From NCBI RefSeq assembly GCF_020164955.1, contig NZ_JAIUHG010000005.1, positions 213,335 to 277,334 of the forward strand: a stretch of 64,000 nt of DNA. Direction: 5' to 3'. This DNA is from Mesorhizobium sp. CA8 (GTDB taxonomy: Bacteria > Pseudomonadota > Alphaproteobacteria > Rhizobiales > Rhizobiaceae). Below, in pieces: positions 10,971-19,955 of the stretch (position 1 is the stretch's first letter; each line of letters opens with the position of its first letter). The notes beneath the pieces were generated by a model. The model was not told the DNA's origin, ran no database searches, and worked only from the letters and a program-made list of their open reading frames with translations. The translations under genes were made by a program, and so were the position numbers.

Positions 10971-11232
10971 AAGAATGCCCCCTTTTTTCCAACTGAACTG
11001 CAACTGATTCTTGCCAAGAGATTAACACTGCGGCTTCCAGGGTGTGCAAGGGCTGACGTGCCTTTTTTCACCGTTCAGTTGCGGAAAGGCTGAAATGTTG
11101 TTTGCCGGCGCTTCCCAAGGACGAACGGCGGGGGTCCGAAATCAGCCGCAGCGCCGCAATTGTCGGACGATTGCCCTTTCGCCGGGTGGCCCCTATGTTG
11201 CCTGGCAACCCCAACAGCCCGAGGAAGCCGCC

Positions 11233-11673
11233 ATGCGCTATCTGCACACAATGGTCCGCGTCGCCGATATCGACCAGTCGCTCGATTTCTACTGCAACAA
11301 GCTCGGCCTGAAGGAGGTGCGCCGTTACGAAAACGAGCAGGGACGCTACACGCTGATCTTTCTCGCCGCGCCGGAAGACGAGCAAAGCGGCATCCATGAG
11401 AAGGCGCCGCTGATCGAATTGACCTACAATTGGGACCCGGAGGACTACAAGGGCGGCCGCAATTTCGGCCACCTCGCCTACGAGGTCGACGACATCTACG
11501 CCACCTGTCAGAAGCTGATGGACAATGGCGTGACCATCAATCGCCCGCCGCGCGACGGCAACATGGCCTTCGTACGTTCGCCGGACGGCATCTCGATCGA
11601 GCTGCTGCAGAAGGGCCCCGCCAAGGCGAAGGCCGAACCGTGGGCCTCGATGCCGAACACGGGCGTCTGGTAA
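11233..11673 (+). CDS. gloA: Lactoylglutathione lyase (glyoxalase I)
   Basis: Glyoxalase I isomerises the hemithioacetal of methylglyoxal and glutathione to S-lactoylglutathione, detoxifying a by-product of glycolysis. The 146-residue product has the two vicinal-oxygen-chelate modules of the family: [20 protein letters not shown] at the start with a metal histidine at 5, ELTYNWD near 65 with the glutamate ligand, FGHLAYEV with a second histidine, and ISIELLQK with the final glutamate. GAGGAA lies about 7 bases before the ATG. A strong terminator follows at 11748-11775. Confidence 0.95.
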   Translation: MRYLHTMVRVADIDQSLDFYCNKLGLKEVRRYENEQGRYTLIFLAAPEDEQSGIHEKAPLIELTYNWDPEDYKGGRNFGHLAYEVDDIYATCQKLMDNGVTINRPPRDGNMAFVRSPDGISIELLQKGPAKAKAEPWASMPNTGVW

Positions 11674-11747
11674 AGCCGGCGATCCACGTCGATTTGACCG
11701 GTGGCCGCTGGCGTTTCGCCGGGCGTTGCCTATCTTTCGGGAATTGG

Positions 11748-11775
11748 CGCCAGCCTGTCCAGGCTGGCGTTTCTT
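11748..11775 (+). terminator. Rho-independent terminator after gloA
   Basis: CGCCAGCCTG and CAGGCTGGCG form a 10-base stem around a very short centre, followed by TTTCTT. It sits 75 bases after gloA and just before the ribosome binding site of the DUF2218 gene, so the latter may depend on read-through or on a promoter overlapping the hairpin. Confidence 0.65.
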
Positions 11776-11794
11776 CATCCGCCAGGAGAATTTC

Positions 11795-12082
11795 ATGCCG
11801 ACCAGCCGCGCCGATGTCGCCACCGAACATGCAAGCCGCTATCTGCAGCAGCTCTGCAAGCACTGGTCGCACAAATTCCCGGTCGAGTTCGACCCGCAGC
11901 ACGGCGCCATCCAGCTCTCGATCGGACGCACCGTGATAGATGCCGACGACCAGGCGCTGCACATCGCTTTGGCCGCCGACGATGAAGCTTCGCTGGAAAG
12001 GCTGGAGAGCGTGGTCGCCGACCATATCAAGCGCTTCGCCTTCCGCGAGGAATTGAGCTTCGACTGGCAAAAGGCCGCCTGA
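11795..12082 (+). CDS. DUF2218 family protein
   Basis: A 95-residue protein of the DUF2218 family, found near siderophore or iron genes in some bacteria but with no demonstrated activity. Family features are the start SRADVATEHASRYLQQLCKH, the central FDPQHGAIQL, and the C-terminal HIKRFAFREELSFDW. AGGAG lies 7 bases before ATG 11795. The neighbours here (gloA, DUF1697) give no iron context. Confidence 0.9.
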   Translation: MPTSRADVATEHASRYLQQLCKHWSHKFPVEFDPQHGAIQLSIGRTVIDADDQALHIALAADDEASLERLESVVADHIKRFAFREELSFDWQKAA

Positions 12083-12116
12083 GCCAGAGCAATTCCGGGA
12101 AAAGTGCCTCGAACAG

Positions 12117-12677
12117 TCAGCCGCCGGCCTTGCCGGCTATGTCCAGCAGCGCAAGCACGCTGCGCCAGTTGCGCGCCGTGCCCGGCACCTTCAAGGTACG
12201 CGGGATGAGGTTGGCGAACACCGATTTGCCGAGCCCGTCCGGGGCATGAAGATAAAGCACGTCGCCCTTGATCTCGAAGCGCTCGGGGCCGGTGCATTTG
12301 TCGGCGAGCCGCTTCGTCTCCTCGGCGGTCGGCTCCCGTTCCAGCGCATAGGCATGCAGCTTGGTCGGCTCGCCGGCGACCTCGGGATAGGGATTGTCCT
12401 TCACCAGCCGCTCGAACCAGCCAGCATCGCGCACCATGATGCGCGAGTTGAAGCCCCATTTCTTCTCGAAGGCTGCCTCGAGTTCTTTGGTTAGCGCCGC
12501 CGTATCCCCCTTCTTCGCCCGGAACACGACATTGCCGCTCTGCACATAAGTCGTGACATCGCTGAAGCCGAGACTTTCGAAGAACGCTTTGAGCTCCGCC
12601 ATTTTGACGATGCGGTTGCTGCCGACATTGATGCCGGAAAACAGCGCGACGAAAACCGTACTTTGTTTTGCGCTCAT
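12117..12677 (-). CDS. DUF1697 family protein
   Basis: A 186-residue DUF1697 protein with the family start VALFSGINVGSNRIVKMAEL, the conserved YVQSGNVVF and the C-terminal RTARNWRSV-like stretch (GTARNWRSVLAL). The family's activity is unknown. The ATG overlaps the TGA of ilvA in an ATGA arrangement, so translation is probably coupled and the two genes share a transcript. Confidence 0.92.
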   Translation of the reverse strand: MSAKQSTVFVALFSGINVGSNRIVKMAELKAFFESLGFSDVTTYVQSGNVVFRAKKGDTAALTKELEAAFEKKWGFNSRIMVRDAGWFERLVKDNPYPEVAGEPTKLHAYALEREPTAEETKRLADKCTGPERFEIKGDVLYLHAPDGLGKSVFANLIPRTLKVPGTARNWRSVLALLDIAGKAGG

Positions 12678-13930
12678 ATGATGAACCCAGCCAGCGTCTC
12701 GTTGTCGGTGATATCCTGATATTGCACGCCCTCGGCGTCGAAATTGGCCTTCAGCAGGTCGAAATTGCGCCGGTCCTTGGTCTCGATACCGATCAGCACC
12801 GAACCGAAATTGCGCGCCGACTTTTTCAGATACTCGAAGCGGGCTATGTCATCGTCGGGACCAAGCATTTCGAGGAAATCGCGCAGCGCGCCCGGCCGCT
12901 GCGGGAAGCGGATGATGAAATACTTCTTCAGCCCCTCGAAGCGCAGCGCCCGCTCCTTCACGTCCGGCAGCCGCTCGAAGTCGAAATTGCCGCCGGAGAC
13001 GACGGCGACGATGGTCTTGCCCCTGATCTCCTTGCGCGAAAAATCCTTGAGCGCGTCGATCGCCAGCGCGCCGGCCGGCTCCAGCACGACGCCCTCGACA
13101 TTGAGCATCTCGATCATGGTGGCGCAGAGCCGGTTCTCCGGAACCAGCCGCACGGCATCGGCTGTGAAGTCCTTGAGATGGCGCAGCGGCTCGCGGCCGA
13201 TCTCGGCCACCGCAGCGCCGTCGACGAAATTGTCGACCTTGGCGAGCTTGACCCGCTTGCCGCCGGCAAGGCTCTCACGCAGGCTCGGCGCGCCCGCCGG
13301 CTCGCAGAACACGAAACGCGGGTCGCGATGCTGGTCGGCGAAATAGTGGGTCACACCGGCGGCAAGGCCGCCGCCGCCCACCGGCAGAATGACAATGTCG
13401 GGCACGCGCCCGCCCGGCATCTGGGCCGCGATTTCGTAGGCGACAGTCGCCTGGCCCTCGATGATGTCCTTGTGGTCGAAGGGCGGCACCATGTGCGCGC
13501 CGGCGTTTTCGGTGAATTCGAAGGCGGCGCGGTAGCAATCGTCGAAGAAGTCGCCGACCAGCCTGATCTCGACGAAATCACCGCCGAACAGCCGCGTCTT
13601 GTCGATCTTCTGCTGGGGCGTTGTCACCGGCATGAACACGACGCCCTTTTTGCCGAAATGCCGGCAGACGAAGGCGAAGCCCTGCGCGTGATTGCCGGCA
13701 GAGGCGCAGACGAACAGCTCGGCATTGTTGCCGGCGGCGAGCGCCTTGCGGAAGAAGTTGAAGGCGCCCCTGATCTTGTAGGAGCGCACCGGCGTCAGGT
13801 CCTCGCGCTTCAAAAGAATGCGGGCGCCGGTCTTCTTCGACAGGTAGTCGTTCTCCTGCAGCGGCGTTTCCGGAAAGATTTCGCGGATCGCCTCGGCGGC
13901 TGCAGCGACGCGAGAAGAGAAGCTGTTCAA
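12674..13930 (-). CDS. ilvA: Threonine ammonia-lyase (threonine dehydratase)
   Basis: This PLP enzyme deaminates threonine to 2-oxobutanoate, the entry to isoleucine synthesis. The PLP lysine is in SYKIRGAFN (near residue 50), the cofactor phosphate loop is VGGGGLAAG, and the asparagine loop is CASAGNHAQG. A single ACT-like regulatory domain fills the C-terminus (from about 328), so this is the shorter, one-regulatory-domain form (418 residues). No ATG fits the family start; TTG at 13930 has GAGGGA six bases upstream. Its stop overlaps the start of the DUF1697 gene. The enzyme could act on serine as well. Confidence 0.93.
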   Translation of the reverse strand: MNSFSSRVAAAAEAIREIFPETPLQENDYLSKKTGARILLKREDLTPVRSYKIRGAFNFFRKALAAGNNAELFVCASAGNHAQGFAFVCRHFGKKGVVFMPVTTPQQKIDKTRLFGGDFVEIRLVGDFFDDCYRAAFEFTENAGAHMVPPFDHKDIIEGQATVAYEIAAQMPGGRVPDIVILPVGGGGLAAGVTHYFADQHRDPRFVFCEPAGAPSLRESLAGGKRVKLAKVDNFVDGAAVAEIGREPLRHLKDFTADAVRLVPENRLCATMIEMLNVEGVVLEPAGALAIDALKDFSRKEIRGKTIVAVVSGGNFDFERLPDVKERALRFEGLKKYFIIRFPQRPGALRDFLEMLGPDDDIARFEYLKKSARNFGSVLIGIETKDRRNFDLLKANFDAEGVQYQDITDNETLAGFII

Positions 13931-14162
13931 CAGAAGTCCCTCATTTGGTCTCGGCGGTACGCCATGACAGCCATGTCCCGTGCCGGCAGACCTTCCTGCC
14001 GCCCTTTTGGCTTTCGCGCAACACTGCGATGACGGTCGTGCGGCACGGAGCGGATTTCCGCGGGACACGACTTACTTTGGCCGCACTTCGCCTGTCCGGG
14101 AGATTTCCGCGGAGGTGGACGGCCAATTGTGGTCGCGGTGGAATTGCAGTGAAAGTGTCGAC

Positions 14163-15239
14163 GTGCGGTTGAAGACAATTCTGATCATTGCCCTTGCCCT
14201 GCTGATGGCGGGTTGCGCGGGCCACCAGACGCAGGAAATCCTGGGCAGCGTCGTCGTGCCGACGACGGCGACCGACATCGCCGGCAACCACTCGATCTTC
14301 ATCGCCACCACGCGCAAGCGCTCCGACGACCCGAACAAGGTCTTCGATGGCGAACGCTCCGCGACGCTCAATTACGCACGCGTCAACGTCACCGTTCCCC
14401 CTATTCATCAGACCGGCCAGATCGAGCGCCGTTCGCGCGGCAAGTCGAACGATCCGACGAAGTATTTCATGGCCTCGGAAGTCGTCGGCTACGACACGCA
14501 GCCGAAATTCGCCAGCGCCCTCAACGCAGACATCGACGCCCGCGGCGGACGTGTGATGGTCTTCGTCCATGGCTACAACACCGGTTTCGACGATGCCGTC
14601 TACCGGCTCACCCAGATCGTCCATGATTCCGGCTATCCGGGCACGCCGGTGCTGTTCTCCTGGGCTTCCGGCGCCAAGACCACCGACTATGTCTACGACA
14701 AGGAAAGCGCCGCAGCGGCTCGCGACCAGTTGGAGGTGACGCTGCGGATGTTGGCGCAGACCGGCGCCCGGCGCATCGACATCGTCGCCCATTCGATGGG
14801 AACCTGGGTGACGATGGAAACACTGCGTCAGCTCGCCATCACCGGCGACCGCGATCTCGGCGGCAAGCTCGGCGACGTGGTGCTCGCCTCGCCCGACATC
14901 GATGTCGACGTCTTCAAGAGCCAGATGCGCCGCTACGGCAAGCCGGACAAGCCCTTCATCCTGCTCCTGTCGGATGACGACCGGGCGCTGCGGCTCTCCG
15001 GCCTTATCGCCGGCGCTCGGCCGCGCGTCGGCGACTACCGGGATGCCGCCGACCTTGCTTCCTATGGCGTCACGGTGGTCGACCTCTCGAAGGTCAAGGG
15101 CGCCGACAGCTTCAACCACACCAAATTCGCCGACAACCCGATGATGGTGCAGATGATTGGACAGCGGCTGCGCGAGGACGACGGCTTCGCCAGCGATCGG
15201 GACGTGACGGACCGCATCCGCCAGCTCGCTGCGCAGTAA
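14163..15239 (+). CDS. DUF900-type alpha/beta hydrolase lipoprotein (first tandem copy)
   Basis: A predicted lipoprotein: RLKTILIIALALLMAGC ends in a lipobox with the acylated cysteine at 18. The 358-residue product carries an alpha/beta hydrolase of the DUF900/COG4782 group, with FVHGYNTGFDD near 134, a nucleophile serine at 211 in AHSMGTW, and SPDIDVDVF following. The start is uncertain because no ATG fits; GTG 14163 places the signal peptide correctly. A close paralogue follows 105 bases downstream with the same layout, indicating a tandem duplication. Substrate unknown, probably an ester in the periplasm or envelope. Confidence 0.9.
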   Translation: MRLKTILIIALALLMAGCAGHQTQEILGSVVVPTTATDIAGNHSIFIATTRKRSDDPNKVFDGERSATLNYARVNVTVPPIHQTGQIERRSRGKSNDPTKYFMASEVVGYDTQPKFASALNADIDARGGRVMVFVHGYNTGFDDAVYRLTQIVHDSGYPGTPVLFSWASGAKTTDYVYDKESAAAARDQLEVTLRMLAQTGARRIDIVAHSMGTWVTMETLRQLAITGDRDLGGKLGDVVLASPDIDVDVFKSQMRRYGKPDKPFILLLSDDDRALRLSGLIAGARPRVGDYRDAADLASYGVTVVDLSKVKGADSFNHTKFADNPMMVQMIGQRLREDDGFASDRDVTDRIRQLAAQ

Positions 15240-15344
15240 CCGTATCGGTGCGGGTTCCGCGCCACAGGGACTTTGAACTGGACCCGGCCGCTCTCTGGCT
15301 TTATCGGAGTAGCAAGAGAGGTTGCCGCCCTTGGGGGATCCCGG

Positions 15345-16514
15345 GTGACTGTGCATGTGAAGATCGTTGTCGGCCTGGCCTTCACGCTCGCCCTCGCCGG
15401 CTGCGCCGCTCCCACGCATGACCTTCTCAACCGCAAAACAGTTACAGCGCCTGCCTCCGACATCGCCGCCAGGCACGAAATCTTCGTCGCCACCACCCGC
15501 CAGCAGGCGACCAAGGATCCGCGCCAAGTGTTCGACGGGGACCGTTCGCTGACCACCAGCTACGCTCGCGTCGACGTCACCGTGCCGAAGATCCATCAGG
15601 TCGGCGCGATCGAACGCGCCAAGGGCTCGGCAGACTCCAATCCAGCCAAGCAGTTCACCGCCACCGATGTCGTCCACTATGGCGACGCGCGGCAATTCGC
15701 CATGGCGGTCGGCGCCGACATTTCGATGCGCGGCGACCGCGCCCTGGTGTTCGTGCACGGCTTCAACAATGGTTTCGACGACGGCATCTACCGCATCACG
15801 CAGATAGCGCATGACACTAAATATCCCGGAACGCCGGTGCTGTTCTCATGGGCATCGAGCGCCAAGGCGACCGGCTATATCTACGACAAGGACAGCTCGA
15901 CCGCCGCGCGCGACGACCTCGAGGCGACGCTCAGGATGCTCGCCAAGACGCGCGTCAAGAGCATCGACATCATCGCCCATTCCATGGGCACCTGGCTGAC
16001 GATGGAGGCGCTGCGCCAGCTCGCTATCACCGGCGACCGCGATCTCGGCGGCAAGCTCGGCTATGTCATCCTCGCCTCGCCCGACATCGACGTCGATGTC
16101 TTCAAGAAGCAGATGATCCGCTACGGCAAGCCCGACAAGCCCTTCGCCATCCTGCTTTCGGGCGACGATCGTGCGCTGAAGCTGTCGAGCTTCATTTCCG
16201 GCGACAAGCCGCGCGTCGGCGACTACGGCAACGCCGCCGATCTTGCCGATTACGGCGTGACGGTCGTCGACCTGACCCGCGCCAAAGGCGGCGACGGCCT
16301 GAACCACGCCAAATTCGCCGATAACCCGATCCTGGTGCAATTGCTGGGCAACCGGCTGCGCACACCGGCCGGGCTTGCGTCGGACGAGCCCGACCCGACG
16401 CAGCTCAACGATATCGGCCAAGGCCTCGGCAAAGCGGTCGGTTCGGTCGCCGAGGTCGTCATCACCACGCCGTTCAAGGTGTTGACCATCGCGACCGGCG
16501 GTGACCCACCCTAA
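15345..16514 (+). CDS. DUF900-type alpha/beta hydrolase lipoprotein (second tandem copy)
   Basis: Paralogue of the preceding gene, 389 residues. The signal peptide VKIVVGLAFTLALAGC gives a lipobox with cysteine at 20. Hydrolase motifs match: FVHGFNNGFDD near 136, AHSMGTW with serine at 213, and ILASPDIDVDVF. Long blocks such as LRQLAITGDRDLGGKLG are identical to the first copy. A C-terminal extension of about 40 residues past the homologous region is not present in copy one. GTG 15345 has GGGGGA about 6 bases upstream. It converges on adenine deaminase, the two stops overlapping by 4 bases. Confidence 0.91.
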   Translation: MTVHVKIVVGLAFTLALAGCAAPTHDLLNRKTVTAPASDIAARHEIFVATTRQQATKDPRQVFDGDRSLTTSYARVDVTVPKIHQVGAIERAKGSADSNPAKQFTATDVVHYGDARQFAMAVGADISMRGDRALVFVHGFNNGFDDGIYRITQIAHDTKYPGTPVLFSWASSAKATGYIYDKDSSTAARDDLEATLRMLAKTRVKSIDIIAHSMGTWLTMEALRQLAITGDRDLGGKLGYVILASPDIDVDVFKKQMIRYGKPDKPFAILLSGDDRALKLSSFISGDKPRVGDYGNAADLADYGVTVVDLTRAKGGDGLNHAKFADNPILVQLLGNRLRTPAGLASDEPDPTQLNDIGQGLGKAVGSVAEVVITTPFKVLTIATGGDPP

Positions 16515-18328
16515 ACAAACAGGTCGACCTTCCGGAACGTCGTCACGTCGACCAGGCCGACATCCGAGATCCTGAGCTCCGGAATGACCACCAGCGCCAG
16601 CAGCGAGTGCTGCATATAAGCGTTGTTGAGCGAGCAGCCGACCTTGCGCATGGCCTCGGTCAGTTGCTCGGCCTTTGCCGCGACGATCTCGGCGCGCTCG
16701 TCCGACATCAGCCCGGCGATCGGCATCTCGACCAGCGCCAGCTCCTTGCCCCTGGAGTAAAGCACGACGCCGCCGCCCACCTCGCCCAGCCGGTTGACGG
16801 CCAAAGCCATGTCTTCCTTGTTCGTGCCGACGACGATGATGTGGTGCGCGTCATGCGCGACGCTGGACGCCATCGCGCAGTCCTCCACATAGCCGAAACC
16901 GGACACGAAAGCGTTGGTGACGCCCCCCGTGCCGCGATGGCGCTCGACCAGGGCGATCTGGCAGATGTCGTTGCGCCGGTCCATGGCGACCAGCCCGTCC
17001 TCGACCGCTAGATCGGCTTCCAGAGCCCGCGTCGGCGCCTGGTTCTCGATCACGCCGATCACCCGCGCCCGCACCTCGTTGGCGCCCTGCGGCGCAAAAA
17101 TGTCGAAGTCTTTCGCCGCGAGTTTCTTGCCGAGCCTGACTGTATTCTTCGCCGATTGGGGATAGTCATAGGCCGCGATGTCGATCTCGAGCTTGCCGGC
17201 CTTGGCCAGCCTGACGCCGCGGCCATAGACTTCGTCTATGGTCATCTGGGCAAGGTCCGAAACGATCAGAAGATCGGCCAGGCGTCCCGGCGCGATCGAG
17301 CCGATCTCGCGCTCCAGCCTGAAATGCTGCGCGGTGTTGAGCGTCGCCATCTGGATCGCCGTCACCGGCTTCAGCCCCTGGCTGATGGCATGCCGCACCA
17401 CGCGATCCATATGGCCTTCATGCACCAGCGTGCCGGAATGGCTGTCATCGGTGCACAAGATGAAGTTGCGCGGGTCGATGCCGCCTTCGGTCACCGCCTT
17501 TATCTGCGCCGCGACGTCGTACCAGGCCGACCCCAGCCTCAGCATTGCCTTGATGCCCTGGCGCACCCGCGCGATCGCGTCCTCCGCGCGCGTGCCTTCA
17601 TGGTCGTCCTCCGCCCCGCCGGCGACATAGCCGTGGAAGGGCAGGCCGAGATCGGGCGACGCATAATGGCCGCCCACCGTCTTGCCGGCCCTGACCGTCT
17701 CGGCGATCTCGCCCGACATCACCGGATCGTTGGCGGCAACCCCTGGGAAATTCATCACCTCGCCAAGCCCGATGATATTTTCCCAGGTCATTGCCTCGGC
17801 CACGTCGGCGACCGTCAGCTCGGCGCCGGCATGCTCCAGCCCCGGCGCCGAGGGCACGCAGGACGGCATCTGCACATGCACGTTGATCGGCATCGCGACC
17901 GCTTCGTCATGCATCAGGCGCACGCCCGGCAGTCCAAGCACATTGGCGATCTCGTGCGGATCGATGAACATCGAGGTGGTGCCGTGCGGGATCACCGCGC
18001 GGCAGAACTCCGTCACCGTCACCATGCCGCTCTCGACATGCATATGCGCGTCGCAAAGGCCGGGCACCAGATAGCGCCCGCCGGCGTCGACGACCTTGGT
18101 CCCCTCCCCGATGGCGTGGCCGGCATTCGGCCCGCAATAGGCGAAGCGGCCGGCGGCGATCGCGATATCGGTGCCGGGGATGATCTCGCCCGAATGGACG
18201 TTCACCCAGCAACCATTGCGGATGACCAGTTCCGCGGGCTTTCGGCCCATCGCGACATCGACCAGATATGTCGCCACTTCGGTCCACGGTTTCGGCTGTG
18301 TGGCGCTTGTCGGCTTGGCGTTCGTCAT
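16511..18328 (-). CDS. ade: Adenine deaminase
   Basis: Adenine deaminase converts adenine to hypoxanthine in purine salvage. The 605-residue product is of the metal-dependent amidohydrolase type (not the adenosine-deaminase-like type). Motifs are LVPGLCDAHMHVESG (metal histidines), the second-shell TSMFIDPHEIANV, GHYASPDL, and LCTDDSHS. The C-terminal third holds the family's AHDAHHIIVVGTN. AGAGGA lies 8 bases before ATG 18328; an 11-residue longer form exists. Together with gpt at 26373 it provides a purine salvage capacity in this window. Confidence 0.94.
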   Translation of the reverse strand: MTNAKPTSATQPKPWTEVATYLVDVAMGRKPAELVIRNGCWVNVHSGEIIPGTDIAIAAGRFAYCGPNAGHAIGEGTKVVDAGGRYLVPGLCDAHMHVESGMVTVTEFCRAVIPHGTTSMFIDPHEIANVLGLPGVRLMHDEAVAMPINVHVQMPSCVPSAPGLEHAGAELTVADVAEAMTWENIIGLGEVMNFPGVAANDPVMSGEIAETVRAGKTVGGHYASPDLGLPFHGYVAGGAEDDHEGTRAEDAIARVRQGIKAMLRLGSAWYDVAAQIKAVTEGGIDPRNFILCTDDSHSGTLVHEGHMDRVVRHAISQGLKPVTAIQMATLNTAQHFRLEREIGSIAPGRLADLLIVSDLAQMTIDEVYGRGVRLAKAGKLEIDIAAYDYPQSAKNTVRLGKKLAAKDFDIFAPQGANEVRARVIGVIENQAPTRALEADLAVEDGLVAMDRRNDICQIALVERHRGTGGVTNAFVSGFGYVEDCAMASSVAHDAHHIIVVGTNKEDMALAVNRLGEVGGGVVLYSRGKELALVEMPIAGLMSDERAEIVAAKAEQLTEAMRKVGCSLNNAYMQHSLLALVVIPELRISDVGLVDVTTFRKVDLFV

Positions 18329-18486
18329 TGGCTGAGTCCTCTGCATGGGCCAGTTTGGCAAATGTCGGCGCCCGGAGCCAGAGCGTCAGGTCGTAAACCA
18401 CTGTTGCAGAGATGCAATTCCGTTTCGCCGTGATTGGGGCTAGTCTGCCCTAAGGAGTCCTCGAAACCGCCATTTCGGAGCGCCCT

Positions 18487-19143
18487 ATGCGTCGACTGAC
18501 GCTCGCCAGTGCCGGCCTTCTTGCCCTGCTGTCCGGCTCTGCCTGGGCGGCGGATCTAGGCACTAATCTGCCGATGACCGCGCCCGGCTTCGACTGGACC
18601 GGCTATTATGCCGGCATGCAGGCCGGCTATGGCTGGGGTCGGTCCGACATCACCGTAGAAGGCGGTTCGGTGAAGCCCGACATCGATGGCGGTTTCGTCG
18701 GCGGCCATGTCGCGGGGCTCTGGCAATTCGACCAGGCCGTGATCGGCGCCGAGGCCGATCTCAACTACGCCTCGATCGACGGCACCGCCGACGCCGGCCC
18801 GGCAAACACATTCGGTACCGACATCAAGTGGTTCGGTTCGGTCAATGCCAAGGTGGGCTACGCCATGGATCGCTTATTGATCTATGGCATCGGCGGCGTG
18901 GCTTTCGCCGGCATCGAGACCTCGCAGGCGGCGGGCACCGGCTTTACCCAAACCCGCACCAGCACCGGCTGGACGATCGGCGCCGGCGTCGACTATGCCT
19001 TGACCAACAATGTCGTCGTCGGCGCGCAATATCGCTACTATGATTTCGGCAAGGAGCATTTCGACGCTTCGAACACCTTCACCGAGCGCGATCAGGACGT
19101 GAAGCTGCAGACGCTGGGCGTGAATTTCAGCTATAAATTCTGA
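18487..19143 (+). CDS. Omp25/Omp31-type outer membrane beta-barrel protein
   Basis: A 218-residue outer membrane protein of the porin-like small barrel group. A signal peptide (LASAGLLALLSGSAWA) is cleaved near residue 21, giving the mature start ADLG. The first strand FDWTGYYAGMQAGYGWG is the signature of Brucella Omp25/Omp31 relatives, and the protein ends in YKF, the C-terminal phenylalanine needed for assembly by BamA. AAGGAG is about 25 bases upstream, with GGAG at GGAGCGCCCT before the ATG. Divergent from adenine deaminase. Confidence 0.95.
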   Translation: MRRLTLASAGLLALLSGSAWAADLGTNLPMTAPGFDWTGYYAGMQAGYGWGRSDITVEGGSVKPDIDGGFVGGHVAGLWQFDQAVIGAEADLNYASIDGTADAGPANTFGTDIKWFGSVNAKVGYAMDRLLIYGIGGVAFAGIETSQAAGTGFTQTRTSTGWTIGAGVDYALTNNVVVGAQYRYYDFGKEHFDASNTFTERDQDVKLQTLGVNFSYKF

Positions 19144-19286
19144 GGCTTCGCCGCCGCGTCGATGCGAAAGACCTCTCCCGCATCAATCTGTCGAAATAGA
19201 GTGGCCGGCGCCCGCAGGGGGCGGGGGATTGGGTTGGGGGCCTGATAGACGCCGGCCTCGGCGGATCGATCCGCCGCGTCGCGAAA

Positions 19287-19625
19287 CTAGCGTTCCCTCG
19301 GTAGACCGTAATTCCGTGGTCGCGCCACTTTCCAATCGCCCTGCCCCGCCGTGGCGGATGTGGCGGACATGCTTGGCTGAATGCTTGCGGCCGGCCTATC
19401 AGAATCGGTCCGAATCTCTTTTCCTTCAGGCATGGCGTCGAGACATTCCTGCAGCCGCCGCAGCCGGGCCTTTTGCCAGCGCAGCGTGTGCGCGACCTCA
19501 TGCAGGTTCCATTTGGCCTTCGAGTTGGCGGCCTCGATCAGACCCCGCTCGAGCCGATCGATCTCGCTGCGCAGCTGCCGCGCCTCCGCCTCCCGCACTT
19601 CCCTGATCCAGCCTGGCCCACGCAT
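19287..19625 (-). CDS. Hypothetical small charged coiled-coil-like protein
   Basis: A 112-residue frame rich in Arg, Glu, Ala and Leu. Residues about 8-60 (for example REVREAEARQLRSEIDRLE) have heptad-like spacing and are probably helical; the last 40 residues are Ser/Thr/Ala/Arg-rich and look unstructured. GGTGGA is just upstream of the chosen ATG; a longer start at 19664 is possible. I recognise no family. The coding case rests on composition and length only, in an otherwise empty 660-base stretch between the porin gene and tRNA-Leu. Confidence 0.5.
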   Translation of the reverse strand: MRGPGWIREVREAEARQLRSEIDRLERGLIEAANSKAKWNLHEVAHTLRWQKARLRRLQECLDAMPEGKEIRTDSDRPAASIQPSMSATSATAGQGDWKVARPRNYGLPRER

Positions 19626-19806
19626 GGTTCCACCATCAAAGCCGGCCCCGATGCTCGCACACAAAGGCTAATGGGATCGGTTCGGAGAATTTGGCATTTT
19701 AAACATCACTAATGTTAAATCTGCGCGATGGCCGCCCGCGCAAACTGCGGACGATCGGAAACATCGCTTGACGGCTCATATCAGGCATTTGAAAAGGGGC
19801 ACGCCT

Positions 19807-19892
19807 GCGGACGTGGCGGAATTGGTAGACGCAAGGGACTTAAAATCCCTCGATCTCTGATCGTACGGGTTCGATTCCCGTCGTCCGCACCA
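19807..19892 (+). tRNA. tRNA-Leu (anticodon TAA)
   Basis: Full class II cloverleaf: acceptor arms GCGGACG / CGTCCGC, D-arm GCGGAATTGGTAGACGC, anticodon arm AGGGA-CTTAAAA-TCCCT with TAA, long variable arm CGATC-TCT-GATCG, T-arm ACGGG-TTCGATT-CCCGT. The CCA end is encoded (19890-19892). No integrase or attachment duplication is seen beside it. Confidence 0.98.
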
Positions 19893-19955
19893 CCTTGCTC
19901 TTCGAGCTTCGGAGGGCGGGCCACCGAATGCCGAAGCATCGCAGCCGAGACAGAG

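Noticed and set aside
13941..15812. Minus-strand open frame of 623 codons
   Set aside because: It is antisense to the two DUF900 lipoprotein genes, which carry signal peptides and hydrolase motifs. Its translation is Gly/Asp/Arg-rich with no recognisable domain.
19807..19892. tRNA-Leu as an integration site for a genomic island
   Set aside because: No integrase, no repeat of the tRNA 3' end further on, and ordinary gene content on both sides.
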